A DNA stretch of 64,000 nt from Leptospiraceae bacterium (GTDB lineage: Bacteria > Spirochaetota > Leptospiria > Leptospirales > Leptospiraceae), in NCBI GenBank assembly GCA_016708435.1, contig JADJFV010000032.1, positions 112,295 to 176,294 on the forward strand, read 5' to 3'. The position numbers and the translations under genes are program-made. This document shows, piece by piece, positions 26,257 to 34,968 of the stretch. Each line of letters starts with the position of its first letter. The first letter of the stretch is position 1. A model generated the notes under the pieces. The model was given only the letters and a program-made list of their open reading frames with translations, was not told where the DNA came from and ran no database searches.

Positions 26257-27018
26257 TTAACGCCCCTCTACATGTAACAACTTAGTAAACTTCACAATAA
26301 TTCTAACGACAACATAAAATACAATTCCAGATATAGCAGCGTATATCTGAATTGGTTTTAGAAATCCAGGAAAGCCTTGTTCGAATAAAGCAGGCTCGTT
26401 GAAGTATACAATCATAATATCGTAGAGAACAAACATGAGGATAATGCCAAATAGACTCGGATACTCGCGTTTTAAAATATTACGAACGGAAAAACTCACT
26501 TCTGGTTTTTTATATTCCGAAAATCTAGGAATCAGTGCAGGAGTGCGATTTGCCCACTGTAAGTATTTGGCAGCAAACTTACCGCGAAGGAATTGTTCTT
26601 CAGTGAACATGATTCTCTCGTAATAAAACCAATAGATAAAAAAGAAAATCAAAACAAAAGAAAGACTTTTTGTGAGCAGTGCAATTCCTGCAAACATGAA
26701 AAAATTTCCTACGTATAGCGGGTGACGTATGAGAGAATAGATTCCGGTTTGGTTTACAGTCTCTGCTACTTGCTTTGTGGTATTACGACCGGAAGTTTTT
26801 TCAGGCGCATAACCGATTGTAAAACAACGAATAAAAAGTCCAAATAGACTCACCAAAAAACAAACACCTAAATAAATCAAATGTTGATTGTAATCGCTAT
26901 TCGGATAACGATAAAACGGAATAAAGAAAAAAGATAAAACCAAAATCACCGAAGGCACATAAGACCTCCAACGAAATAAAAATGCACCCTGCTTTTCAAA
27001 CTCTTCAATTAATGCCAT
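26257..27018 (-). CDS. Isoprenylcysteine carboxyl methyltransferase-like membrane protein
   Basis: 253 residues from the ATG at 27018, which has AGAAGG upstream; the longer frame to 27075 begins inside a repeat. Four to six membrane helices. The C-terminal half carries the ICMT/PEMT signature: GIYSLIRHPLYVGNFFMFAG (SAM-binding RHPxYxG) and later YYERIMFTEEQFLRGKFAAKY. Bacterial members methylate small or lipid substrates of mostly unknown identity; isoprenoid or phospholipid methylation are options. Two further membrane segments after the signature (about 190-250) extend it beyond the usual bacterial length. Confidence 0.8.
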   Translation of the reverse strand: MALIEEFEKQGAFLFRWRSYVPSVILVLSFFFIPFYRYPNSDYNQHLIYLGVCFLVSLFGLFIRCFTIGYAPEKTSGRNTTKQVAETVNQTGIYSLIRHPLYVGNFFMFAGIALLTKSLSFVLIFFFIYWFYYERIMFTEEQFLRGKFAAKYLQWANRTPALIPRFSEYKKPEVSFSVRNILKREYPSLFGIILMFVLYDIMIVYFNEPALFEQGFPGFLKPIQIYAAISGIVFYVVVRIIVKFTKLLHVEGR

Positions 27019-27070
27019 GCTTAACCTTCTGTAAATGTAATTATTGAATTGGGGAAATAGCAATTCAACT

Positions 27071-27173
27071 GTCATCCCCGAAATTCCACCCTTTCGCTTT
27101 GCTCACACGACCGCCAAGCGAAGTCGGGGATCTGTTGAAGTTGAGATTCCCGACAAAAAAACTCGGGAATGAC
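27071..27173. repeat. Interspersed hairpin repeat, family D
   Basis: Begins GTCATCCCCGAAATT and ends CTCGGGAATGAC, inverted ends typical of dispersed palindromic repeats. The inner part contains TCGGGGATCTGTTGAAGTTG. A shorter copy, GTCATCCCCGAAATTTTATC then GGGGATCTCAACTT, is at 34517-34550. It lies upstream of the methyltransferase-like gene. Confidence 0.65.
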
Positions 27174-27275
27174 AATCTGATTCCCATAATTGTTCAATGG
27201 TAAATTAGATAAATCAAATCCAACTTATTATTAAAAATTTCTTGTTCTATATGATAAATTCTGTAGGCTTGCTTT

Positions 27276-28526
27276 ATGTCAACCGAATCATTTATTCCCC
27301 CAATACACAATTACCCTCTTATGTGGTTTATGGATAGTGCGCTTAAAACCCTTATGAAAGGTATCAACAACGTCGATGAAATTGTTATTACTGAGCATGA
27401 TAAGGAAATGCTTAAGAAATTCAAAGACGAGCGATTAATTTACATTTCCAATCACCCTTCGACCAAAGAGCCTCCGATTTCCTATCTGGTTGGAAATTAT
27501 ATGTATTCCCGATTTCATTATATGGCTTCTCGCGAAGTATTTGATTGGGGCAACGGCGCCGTCGGAAATCTAATTCGAAATATGGGAGGTTTTTCTGTCA
27601 TAGCCGGAGCTTCGGATAGAGAATCATTAAAAACTACAAGAGCAATTCTTTCGAAACCCGGTGGCAAACTTGTATTATTCCCCGAAGGTGAACCAACTGG
27701 AGCGGAGAATGACAATTTACTCCCGTTTCAAGCTGGAGTCTCACAACTTGGATTTTGGGGATACGAAGATGCTATTAAGTTGGATTCTTCTGCTGACATA
27801 ACAGTATTACCGGCTTTTGTAAAATATAGATTGAATGGAACTAAAGAAGAAATTCGTCGTGATGTAGACAAATCTCTTGCGATTATGGAAAAGCGTTTAG
27901 GTATTTCCAAACAGGGCAAAGACATTGTGCATAGGCTTCTTTCTATCGGCAAACGCCTAGTAGAGCGCGCGGAAAAACAATTTGCGATTGCCCCTGACGA
28001 AAAGCAAACTTTCGATTACCGCATTGGTCGGCTAAGACATCGTATCCTCGACACTGTAGCAGATACTGTCGGATTAAAAAAATACAACAAAGAAGACCAT
28101 GCCATTGATAAACTCAGAAAAATTCTATCTACATTTGAAATGGTATTTGTAGGAGTTCCGGATCCCAAGGGAGAACTCCCTTCTCTGAACAAAGCAAAAT
28201 GGGGACGCAAGTATTGTCAGCGTGCCTATGATTTTATTTCGATTAAGACAGACTATCTGACAAGTCTTCCATCAGCTGAAAGAATTTACGAATGGATCTA
28301 TCGATTTGAAAGCGAACTCATTGGCTACACAATTCAACGCCCACAAAAGGCATACGTGCATTTTGCGCCAGCGTTTAAGATTTCAGAATACTATGGAGCT
28401 TACAAGAAAGACAAAAAAGGAACCGTTGAAAATCTCACGACTAGACTCCGTGACGAAATTCAAAAATTACTCGACAGAGAAGTGCAACTCTCCGAAAGAC
28501 TCTTTCCGGAGAATTATATATTTTAG
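27276..28526 (+). CDS. PlsC-like acyltransferase
   Basis: 416 residues. The first half is a glycerolipid acyltransferase domain: LIYISNHPSTKEPP holds the catalytic block I in a variant form (NHPSTKEP in place of NHxxxxD), NMGGFSVIAG follows, and LVLFPEGEPTGAEN is block III. Residues 230-416 form a helical extension with no known motif. The Asp of the HX4D pair is replaced by Glu, which is unusual and could affect catalysis. A likely role is acylation of lysophosphatidate or another lipid at the membrane; there is no obvious membrane segment. It stands alone between repeats. Confidence 0.75.
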   Translation: MSTESFIPPIHNYPLMWFMDSALKTLMKGINNVDEIVITEHDKEMLKKFKDERLIYISNHPSTKEPPISYLVGNYMYSRFHYMASREVFDWGNGAVGNLIRNMGGFSVIAGASDRESLKTTRAILSKPGGKLVLFPEGEPTGAENDNLLPFQAGVSQLGFWGYEDAIKLDSSADITVLPAFVKYRLNGTKEEIRRDVDKSLAIMEKRLGISKQGKDIVHRLLSIGKRLVERAEKQFAIAPDEKQTFDYRIGRLRHRILDTVADTVGLKKYNKEDHAIDKLRKILSTFEMVFVGVPDPKGELPSLNKAKWGRKYCQRAYDFISIKTDYLTSLPSAERIYEWIYRFESELIGYTIQRPQKAYVHFAPAFKISEYYGAYKKDKKGTVENLTTRLRDEIQKLLDREVQLSERLFPENYIF

Positions 28527-28540
28527 CCAATCATTTCAAA

Positions 28541-28645
28541 GATTACCACCGATGCACACTGATAACGGAGACGATTTGATTGAATCCGTAACATTTTTTA
28601 TCGTATTTTCTATCGTTCTTTTATCTGTGTCCATCGGTGGTAATC
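28541..28645. repeat. Interspersed repeat, family A copy 3 (full length)
   Basis: GATTACCACCGATG (28541-28554) and CATCGGTGGTAATC (28632-28645) are perfect 14-base inverted ends; the match continues to 23 of 25. Length is 105 bases. It starts 14 bases after the acyltransferase stop. The best-preserved copy in the window. Confidence 0.75.
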
Positions 28646-28694
28646 AGTCTCGTATTTGTGGGTAAAGTTATGGAAGAGTCGGGAAGTTAGGTAG

Positions 28695-29573
28695 GTGCTC
28701 AAGAAAGAATACATCGTATTTGCCGCTTTTGTCTTAGTCAATGCAATGCTTGCTATGAATTGCTTTACCGCGTCGCTCTGGTATAAAGTAGAAAAGCAAG
28801 AGAAACAAAATCTGAAAACTCAATATAGCTCTGAAGAGATGGACGTTAGGCGAGATTGGAATGAAAATTTCGAAAGTTTAAATTCAGAGAATCCTATCAA
28901 GTCACCTGATATCAATTTACATTGGACTTTAAACGATTCATATTCTAAAAATAACCTTATAAAACTAGTATCTAAATCCTTTCGAAATGCAATATGCATT
29001 GTAGTGAATCAAAAAAAGGATAAATATGTAGATCCAAATATAAGTATTTGTTCTGTTTGGAATGATCCTTCCAATTCGATTCATGCAATTTCTAGAGAAA
29101 TTTCAGAAAAAGAAATTGAGACTAGGATCGATCAAATAGATGAAATTATTTTAAATCCTAAGTATGCAGATAATATTGTTTTGCTACTAAAGGACGAAAC
29201 CTATTTAGTAATCAATGCTACAAAGTTTTATCCAGAAGAAAATTCATGGGAATTGATTACTACACCGAATGACTATATTACAGATTTTTTAAATAACTCA
29301 AAAGAAAAATTAATTCGAAAAAAAATAAATACAATCGTTCGAGTAAATTATAAAACTTATGAAAAGAGTTATATATTTTTTCTTTCAGTAGACAAAGAAA
29401 AAAGTAGAGTCGTAATCTTGGAATGGGAAAGCATTTATGATTCAAAGAAAGATACGAAGTTTATCCCGCTTTCGCTTTTATATCCTGCCACAGTGGTAAT
29501 GGATATTTTTCTATTGCCACTTGGTGCAATTCTTTTTTGGACAGGCATTCTTGAATTTCGAATAAACCCTTAG
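28695..29573 (+). CDS. Hypothetical membrane-anchored protein
   Basis: 292 residues from a GTG at 28695, family not recognised. A hydrophobic N-terminus (YIVFAAFVLVNAMLAMNCFTAS) could be a signal anchor or a lipoprotein signal with Cys near 23. The central part is charged and beta-rich, with short strands. A second hydrophobic segment (about 265-285, PATVVMDIFLLPLGAILFWTG) lies at the C-terminus, so both ends are likely in the membrane with an extracytoplasmic middle. Its stop is three bases from the convergent AlkD-like gene. No function proposed. Confidence 0.6.
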   Translation: MLKKEYIVFAAFVLVNAMLAMNCFTASLWYKVEKQEKQNLKTQYSSEEMDVRRDWNENFESLNSENPIKSPDINLHWTLNDSYSKNNLIKLVSKSFRNAICIVVNQKKDKYVDPNISICSVWNDPSNSIHAISREISEKEIETRIDQIDEIILNPKYADNIVLLLKDETYLVINATKFYPEENSWELITTPNDYITDFLNNSKEKLIRKKINTIVRVNYKTYEKSYIFFLSVDKEKSRVVILEWESIYDSKKDTKFIPLSLLYPATVVMDIFLLPLGAILFWTGILEFRINP

Positions 29574-29576
29574 TAA

Positions 29577-30278
29577 CTATTTACCCAGATACTCTTCTCT
29601 ATTTTTCTCCGGTAATCTCTCTATTGCATAACGAAGCATAACCCGCGGCATTTTCTTAACGTGCTTATCTAAAAAACGTTCTAGCAATTTAACATCCACT
29701 CGTTTTCCCATCTCGCGAAGCATCCAACCGACTGCTTTGTGAATTAAATCTTCCTTATCCGCAAGTAAGATTTCAGATATTTGAATTGTATCTTCCGATT
29801 CTCCATTCTGTAAAAATACAAATGTAGAGATAATAGCATTTCGCCGCTCCCAGAGATTTTTAGACTTCACAAGTTTGTAAAGAATCGCGCGGTCTTTATC
29901 TAATAAATAAGAGCCTAGAATCGTTCTAGATGCCTCATCGACTAAGTCCCAATTATTTACATATCGTAAATGCTTTAGATAAAACTCATAGATTTGCTTT
30001 TTTAGTTTTTCGTCTGCCTTTTTATTGTGAAATTTACGACCAAGAATGAGTAAACAAAGAAGTCTTTCTTCATGAATCTCCGAGTGGATTAATTCCGTTA
30101 GCTCCTTAAATTCAAGTGTTTCAAATTCCTTTGCAACTTTTCTTAAGTTAGGAACTGTAATTCCAATAAAGACATCGCCTTCTCCATACTCGCCGCTACC
30201 GGTTTTAAAATATCCCTGGAGAAATTTTGCCTTTGTAGGATTAGATATTTTTTTAAGTTGAGATTTTAGTTTTTCCAT
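29577..30278 (-). CDS. DNA alkylation repair enzyme, AlkD-like HEAT-repeat protein
   Basis: 233 residues of alpha-helical HEAT-like repeats. Family marks are KAKFLQGYFKTGSGEYGEGD near the N-terminus, GITVPNLRKVAKEF, ERLLCLLILGRKF, NNWDLVDEASRTILG and DLIHKAVGWMLREMGKR. AlkD-type glycosylases remove bulky alkylated bases such as 7-methylguanine without flipping them. Length fits. It is followed 53 bases upstream by the HIT protein gene on the same strand. Confidence 0.88.
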   Translation of the reverse strand: MEKLKSQLKKISNPTKAKFLQGYFKTGSGEYGEGDVFIGITVPNLRKVAKEFETLEFKELTELIHSEIHEERLLCLLILGRKFHNKKADEKLKKQIYEFYLKHLRYVNNWDLVDEASRTILGSYLLDKDRAILYKLVKSKNLWERRNAIISTFVFLQNGESEDTIQISEILLADKEDLIHKAVGWMLREMGKRVDVKLLERFLDKHVKKMPRVMLRYAIERLPEKNREEYLGK

Positions 30279-30331
30279 TACTGACCGCTTTTACTTCTTT
30301 TCTCTACGCCTCAGTGTCTCTGTGGCAATCC

Positions 30332-30751
30332 CTAATTATCCACAAACAACGCAGCGACTCTTTCCAACTCCGCTTGCACTTTAGGCGTTGACGGCAAATG
30401 ACCTGAAATTGCCTGTTGCAAAAATTCAATTCCCTTCGGTGATTCTTCAAAGCGCGGAACAAGATGAAAATGCAAATGCGGCACTGCTTCGGAAATAGTA
30501 ATCGTATAAAGCTTCACCGGTTTAAAATGTTTGTAAATCCATTCGGTAGCAAGCTTCATGCATTCGCCTAGTTGCATAAACTCTCCGTGAATCAAATCAT
30601 TGTAAGCCTCTACATGACGCTTAGGCTCAATGTATAAATACCCGGGAGCATTCTTAGAAAGCTCAGAATGTCTAACAACAAAGTGAAATGTCTCACCGAT
30701 TACCATCGGAATCGTCTTTGAATGATGAATATCACATATTTTACAGTTCAT
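30332..30751 (-). CDS. HIT family protein
   Basis: 139 residues. The histidine triad HLHFHLVPRF lies near residue 93, in the standard place, with the N-terminal CKICDIHHSK carrying a possible zinc-binding CxxC. Preceding sequence PGYLYIEPKRHVEAYNDL matches the strand before the helix in the fold. HIT proteins hydrolyse nucleotide phosphoramidates or dinucleoside polyphosphates. It lies between the AlkD-like gene and an EamA transporter (4-base gap). A second HIT gene starts about 1 kb away on the other strand. Confidence 0.9.
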   Translation of the reverse strand: MNCKICDIHHSKTIPMVIGETFHFVVRHSELSKNAPGYLYIEPKRHVEAYNDLIHGEFMQLGECMKLATEWIYKHFKPVKLYTITISEAVPHLHFHLVPRFEESPKGIEFLQQAISGHLPSTPKVQAELERVAALFVDN

Positions 30752-30755
30752 AGTT

Positions 30756-31619
30756 TTAATCCTTTTTTCTATTTAATAAATACACAGCGGATATGGCTAG
30801 TAATCCGCCGATAATGGTTGTCCACTGAGGGGTTTCTCCGAGTAAGCCCCAACTACTAAGCATAGCACTTGCGGGAACTAGAAATATAAATGAGCTAGCT
30901 TTCGCCGAACCAAGTCTTGAGGAAGCAATAAAATAAACCGTTGTTCCAAACGAAGTAGAAATGGAGCCTAAATAGAATATATTAATCCAAAAATTGGAAT
31001 CAAATGAAAGCGGAGCCAACCAATCATAGGGAAGCGCCAAACAAAAAGAAACCACTGTCCCAATTCCATAGAGATATAAGCTATAAGTAATCGGAGAAAC
31101 ATAACTCTTTGACTTTGCGGTGACAATAGACAATACAGCCCAAGTAAATGAGGCTAATATAAAGTAAACGTTACCACCGGAGAGCAACATAGAAAGTGAC
31201 ATTCCCCAAACTTTTAGAATTACAAGTCCACCCGCAAGTCCGAGCGCCAAACCGATGTATTCCCACAAATGCAATTTATATTTGTATAACAGAGCAACCA
31301 AAAAGAAATTGATAATTGGATTTAATGTAGTCACGAAAACTCCGCCTGCTCCTGAAAGTCCAGTTCGTAAGCCAATAAAAAAAAGCGCGTTGTAGATTAG
31401 CATCACAAACGCTCCACCAATCGCATATGGAATTCCTTTCTTTGGAATTCGAAAGCTATCTTTCGTAATCCAGAGGACAGGAATTAGAGATACAAATGTA
31501 ACAAGAAGTCTCCAAAATAAAATTACTTCTAAGTTTGTGTAATTCGTAATCATCTTGGCAGACGCCCAACTCACACCCCAAATGACCATCGCGAATATTA
31601 CTACATAAATTAAATTCAA
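30756..31619 (-). CDS. EamA/DMT-family transporter
   Basis: 287 residues with ten hydrophobic segments in two EamA repeats (about 5-135 and 150-280): an N-terminal FAMVIWGVSWASAKMI and the second-repeat pattern GSISTSFGTTVYFIASSRLGSAKASSFIFLVP ASAML with the Gly/Ser-rich helices of drug/metabolite transporters. It starts at TTG with AAAGG upstream. The substrate (amino acid, nucleotide sugar or drug) is unknown. It is four bases upstream of the HIT gene, so they are probably co-transcribed. Confidence 0.88.
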   Translation of the reverse strand: MNLIYVVIFAMVIWGVSWASAKMITNYTNLEVILFWRLLVTFVSLIPVLWITKDSFRIPKKGIPYAIGGAFVMLIYNALFFIGLRTGLSGAGGVFVTTLNPIINFFLVALLYKYKLHLWEYIGLALGLAGGLVILKVWGMSLSMLLSGGNVYFILASFTWAVLSIVTAKSKSYVSPITYSLYLYGIGTVVSFCLALPYDWLAPLSFDSNFWINIFYLGSISTSFGTTVYFIASSRLGSAKASSFIFLVPASAMLSSWGLLGETPQWTTIIGGLLAISAVYLLNRKKD

Positions 31620-31716
31620 GTTTAGCCTAGCCTTTCATTCCAGTTTTAAAAATTAACTGAAATTGAAAATCTAAAATTCTTGCCAAGATACATGCATTTT
31701 TTAAATTACTTTTAGA

Positions 31717-32235
31717 ATGGAAAACGAAGAAATAGAAGAGATAAAACCAATCCGAAAGAATTTATTTTCTATTCACAAACTCGCCTATGCGCGCGGGGAC
31801 AGACCACAGGTAGAATGCATTCTCTGTGGGGTAACCGAAAAAAATCCAGATGTCCCCAACCTCACGATTCACGAATCAACTCACTGCATTGTTTCTATAA
31901 ATTTATTTCCCTACAATCCGGGGCATATCATCATTTTCCCCAAACGTCATACAATCGTCATCACAGACCTAAGCGACGAAGAAGTTTTAGACATGCACAA
32001 AATGCGAGTAAAAGCAATCCAAACTATTTCCAAAGCCTGGCGTGCTCAAGGATTTAACGTAGGATACAACCTTGGAAAAAACAGCGGCGGCTCGATTCCG
32101 CATATCCACGAACACATCGTCCCACGCTTCATCAACGAAGTCGGATTTTTAGATGTATTAGACAATACACGCATAGTAATTTACGATCCCTACCAAATGC
32201 TCGAAGAAATTCGTAGACTCTGGAACAGCGATTAA
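31717..32235 (+). CDS. HIT family hydrolase (Ap4A-type)
   Basis: 172 residues. The triad HIHEHIVPRF is near residue 125 and the N-terminal part has VECILCGV, a possible zinc CxxC; IVSINLFPYNPGHIIIFPKR is the conserved strand pair of the FHIT-like branch. The longer form and the HIHEHxVPR triad match bacterial Ap4A phosphorylase/hydrolase-type members. Only distantly similar to the HIT protein at 30332. It is transcribed alone and followed by a G+C-rich hairpin. Confidence 0.9.
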   Translation: MENEEIEEIKPIRKNLFSIHKLAYARGDRPQVECILCGVTEKNPDVPNLTIHESTHCIVSINLFPYNPGHIIIFPKRHTIVITDLSDEEVLDMHKMRVKAIQTISKAWRAQGFNVGYNLGKNSGGSIPHIHEHIVPRFINEVGFLDVLDNTRIVIYDPYQMLEEIRRLWNSD

Positions 32236-32328
32236 GATTGGGAATTGCGGCGCGGGAATTAAAATTAATGCGTGAAATGGTTTGAAACCGTTCCGTACAT
32301 TTTGCAATCGCCGCCGCGCTCGCCTTCC

Positions 32329-32360
32329 TGAGTGTGGATGATGAAGATTATCCACACTCA
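32329..32360. terminator. Hairpin after the HIT gene
   Basis: TGAGTGTGGAT (32329-32339) and ATCCACACTCA (32350-32360) are exact 11-base inverted repeats with a 10-base loop. It lies about 95 bases after the HIT stop and before the MFS gene. No T run follows, so a palindromic repeat is equally possible. The surrounding 190-base gap (32236-32426) is unusually G+C-rich. Confidence 0.5.
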
Positions 32361-32426
32361 TCCAGTTGATCGCTAACGCTAGCATTAAGAAAAAAGATTT
32401 TTACAAATCCAAAATAGGAAAAAAAA

Positions 32427-33707
32427 ATGCATCAAGAGATAATCAAAAAGCAGACAATGTGGCGAGTTCGAATTCTAACAGCAACTTGGTTTTCCTATGC
32501 GGGATTTTATTTTTGTAGAAAGAATTTTGCAATCGCAAAGTCTTCTATTCAAGAATCTCTCGCCATCACAAGCTCAGACCTCGCCCATATTTATACAGCT
32601 TATCTAATTGCTTACATGCTCGGGCAGTTTACAATGAGTATCCTCGGACCGAAAGTGGCAACTAGAATATTGCTATTAACCGGTATGGGAATTTCGATTG
32701 CCTGTAATATTATTTTCGGATTTTCTTATTTGCTCGGACCTGCGGGTTATTGGCCTTTTCTTCTATTTATGATTATAAACGGTTTTGCCCAAGCAGCGGG
32801 ATGGCCTGGAAATGTAGGAGTATTGAGCAACTGGCTTCCACAAGGAGAGCGCGGGCGGATAATGGCTGTTTGGGCTACGTCGTATCAACTCGGAAGTATT
32901 CTTGCAAAAGTATTTGCAGCTTTTTTACTCGGTTATCTAGGAGTCATCTGGTCTTTTTGGGGAGCCTCCGCGGTTTTATTTGGAGTGTGGATTTTATTTT
33001 ATTTCTTAGAAAGAGACAACCCCGAAGATGTTGGGCTTGATCCTATCATCGAAGAAGTAGAAGTTCCAGTTGAGACAAGCACACACCACGAATCCTTTTT
33101 AAAAGGGTGGAATAATAATGTTCTCCTCTCTGTTTTTTTCATGGGCTGTGTGTATTTCGTATTCAAATTTTTACGTTATTCGCTAGATAGTTGGGCACCT
33201 ATGGCAATCGAAAAATTATTTCACCAAACAAAAGAACATTCTGGTTATATTTCAACTCTATTTGATTGGATTGGATTTACAGGAGTCGTCGTTGCTGGTT
33301 GGGTGTCTGACAAATACTTTCACGGCAAACGACACCAAACCATTTTCATCATGACCTGTGGAATGTTTGTCGCCTTCTGCCTAATTGCATTCATCGGAGT
33401 CAAGAGCGTATGGGCGTTTGCCGCTTGCCTCGCCTTCTGTGGATTCATGCTAATGGGTCCGGACTCTCTTCTTGCGGGTGTGGGAGCAATCGATGTAGGT
33501 GGACGAAAAATGGCAATCGTCGCAGCAGGAATTATCAATGGACTAGGCTCTATAGGACCAATCTTCCAAGAAGAAGTAATCGGTTGGATTCTAGATAGAT
33601 ACGAATTTCATTTTTCCTTTTACATGATGATAGGAATTTGTGCGCTAGGAATTCTAGGCAGCGGCTACTTAAGTTATCGATCCAGACACGGAAGTTCTAA
33701 CTTATAA
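32427..33707 (+). CDS. MFS transporter, organophosphate:phosphate antiporter (GlpT/UhpT)-like
   Basis: 426 residues, twelve membrane helices. The N-terminal pattern YAGFYFCRKNFAIAKSSIQE with LTxSDLxxI-like spacing (ITSSDLAHIYTAYLIAYMLGQF) and NGFAQAAGWPGNVGVLSNWL match the GlpT/UhpT/UhpC branch of the major facilitator superfamily, where the Arg of the first helix binds phosphate. It could exchange glycerol-3-phosphate or a sugar phosphate for phosphate, or act as a sensor like UhpC. No metabolic partner gene is adjacent. AGGA precedes the ATG. Confidence 0.85.
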   Translation: MHQEIIKKQTMWRVRILTATWFSYAGFYFCRKNFAIAKSSIQESLAITSSDLAHIYTAYLIAYMLGQFTMSILGPKVATRILLLTGMGISIACNIIFGFSYLLGPAGYWPFLLFMIINGFAQAAGWPGNVGVLSNWLPQGERGRIMAVWATSYQLGSILAKVFAAFLLGYLGVIWSFWGASAVLFGVWILFYFLERDNPEDVGLDPIIEEVEVPVETSTHHESFLKGWNNNVLLSVFFMGCVYFVFKFLRYSLDSWAPMAIEKLFHQTKEHSGYISTLFDWIGFTGVVVAGWVSDKYFHGKRHQTIFIMTCGMFVAFCLIAFIGVKSVWAFAACLAFCGFMLMGPDSLLAGVGAIDVGGRKMAIVAAGIINGLGSIGPIFQEEVIGWILDRYEFHFSFYMMIGICALGILGSGYLSYRSRHGSSNL

Positions 33708-33755
33708 ATTAAAATTAATGTTGTCGTAATCATCAAAAGAAATTTAAGTTACTAA

Positions 33756-34460
33756 ATGACAAAACAGGCGAAAGGCAATACTAAGTTTCTACCCAAAGGA
33801 TTGGAAATTCTTCACGAAGATAGAGATATACTCGTGGTCAACAAACCGAGCGGATTACTCACAATAGCCACAGAATCAGAGAAAGCAAAGACCGCCTACG
33901 CATCCCTCACCGACTATGTAAAAAAAGGAAATTTCAAATCCAAGAATCGTATTTTTATTGTTCACAGACTAGATCGTGATACCTCCGGCATACTCGTATT
34001 TGCCAAAACAGAGTCAGCAAAATTAAATTTACAGGACAATTGGGATACAACGAGTAAAAAATACGTTGCCGTTACCCACGGACGCTGGGAAAAATTGGAA
34101 GGAACAATCAGTTCCTACTTAACTGAAAACAAAGCACTACTGGTCTATTCCACAAAAGACCAGTCAATCGGAAAACTATCGCATACTCAGTATAAAGTAT
34201 TAAAGGATACTACCAATTATTCGCTAGTCGAAATCAATCTATTAACCGGAAGAAAAAACCAAATCCGCGTTCATTTTGCAGACGAGCATCACCCCATCGT
34301 AGGCGATCTAAAATACGGCGATGACAAAAAGAAATACCTGCGACTTGCTCTTCATTCTCTTTCTATTCGCTTCAAACATCCATTCAGCGGAAATGAAATC
34401 TTCTTTGAAACTACAATCCCAACTTTCCTTTCTGATCTTGTCGGAGGATATGGGGGTTAA
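33756..34460 (+). CDS. RluA-family pseudouridine synthase
   Basis: 234 residues without an S4 domain. The catalytic motif HRLDRDTSGILVFAKT is near residue 70, with the active-site Asp; LEILHEDRDILVVNKPSGLL before it and LTGRKNQIRVHFADEHHPIVGDLKYG after it complete the family pattern. It isomerises uridine in rRNA or tRNA; the exact site cannot be assigned. Single gene followed by repeat-rich DNA. Confidence 0.93.
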   Translation: MTKQAKGNTKFLPKGLEILHEDRDILVVNKPSGLLTIATESEKAKTAYASLTDYVKKGNFKSKNRIFIVHRLDRDTSGILVFAKTESAKLNLQDNWDTTSKKYVAVTHGRWEKLEGTISSYLTENKALLVYSTKDQSIGKLSHTQYKVLKDTTNYSLVEINLLTGRKNQIRVHFADEHHPIVGDLKYGDDKKKYLRLALHSLSIRFKHPFSGNEIFFETTIPTFLSDLVGGYGG

Positions 34461-34516
34461 TGGTTAATTGTTAATGCGGAATGGTTAATTGGGAATTTTG
34501 AATTAGGACGTTTCTT

Positions 34517-34550
34517 GTCATCCCCGAAATTTTATCGGGGATCTCAACTT
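34517..34550. repeat. Short copy of hairpin repeat family D
   Basis: GTCATCCCCGAAATTTTATC then GGGGATCTCAACTT; CCCCGA and TCGGGG pair around AATTTTA. It shares GTCATCCCCGAAATT with 27071 and lies just after the pseudouridine synthase gene. Confidence 0.6.
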
Positions 34551-34809
34551 ATTTGCATATCCTGTTCATTAATTGAAAAATTATTTTTTGTGGAAATGGG
34601 TTTTTAATTGTTCTATATCGATAATCACGATAATAATACGTTCCACCCCAATTTGTAAAAGGAGCAAGTATTAGAATTCCTAGAAAAAATTTAAGAAATC
34701 GAATTTCAAAACGAGTTGGTTTACTTCTTATCCATAGCGGATCATGCTGATAGCCAAACGTCAAAAGTAAGGACTTGAGATTCTTTTGGTCTAAAAGAAA
34801 AACCTTCAT
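34549..34809 (-). pseudogene. Possible membrane-protein remnant
   Basis: 86-codon frame with a hydrophobic stretch (RFLKFFLGILILAPFTNWGG) and a Tyr/Arg-rich tail. The preceding frame in 34742-34948 ends with FSFRPKESQVLTF, and the two overlap where a one-base shift would join them. There is no ribosome binding site before its ATG, and the upstream part merges with a family A/B repeat. It may be the tail of a decayed gene, or chance. Confidence 0.25.
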
Positions 34810-34845
34810 TCAAAGCAATATCAATCGAAGCATAATATTCACCTT

Positions 34846-34911
34846 CTTTTATCAGTGTCCACTCCGCCCTTCGCTCCAAGTATTCGCGACCAACGCCTTC
34901 GCATGGTAATC
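34846..34911. repeat. Interspersed repeat, family A/B copy 4
   Basis: On the minus strand it reads GATTACCA, then TGCGAAGGCGTTGGTCGCGA and onward, ending GGACACTGATAAAAG. It is nearly the same as the inner segment at 22209-22266, giving two copies of segment B inside family A ends. Confidence 0.65.
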
Positions 34912-34968
34912 TGTTTCTTAATCCAAAAAAGCATTTATTTTTTAACATGCAATTAGAACACTGTATGT

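Larger units (their letters stand above)
34461..34968. other. 508-base repeat-rich region with possible gene remnant
   Basis: Contains a short direct repeat of GGTTAATTG-like sequence (34458-34492), a family D hairpin (34517-34550), a family A/B repeat (34846-34911) and, between them on the minus strand, open frames at 34549-34809 and 34742-34948. Joined by a frameshift these two would read as one membrane-protein-like fragment. No intact gene is supported. Confidence 0.5.

Noticed and set aside
28306..28665. 119-residue plus-strand ORF
   Set aside because: Out of frame within the acyltransferase gene and then through a family A repeat; no protein features.
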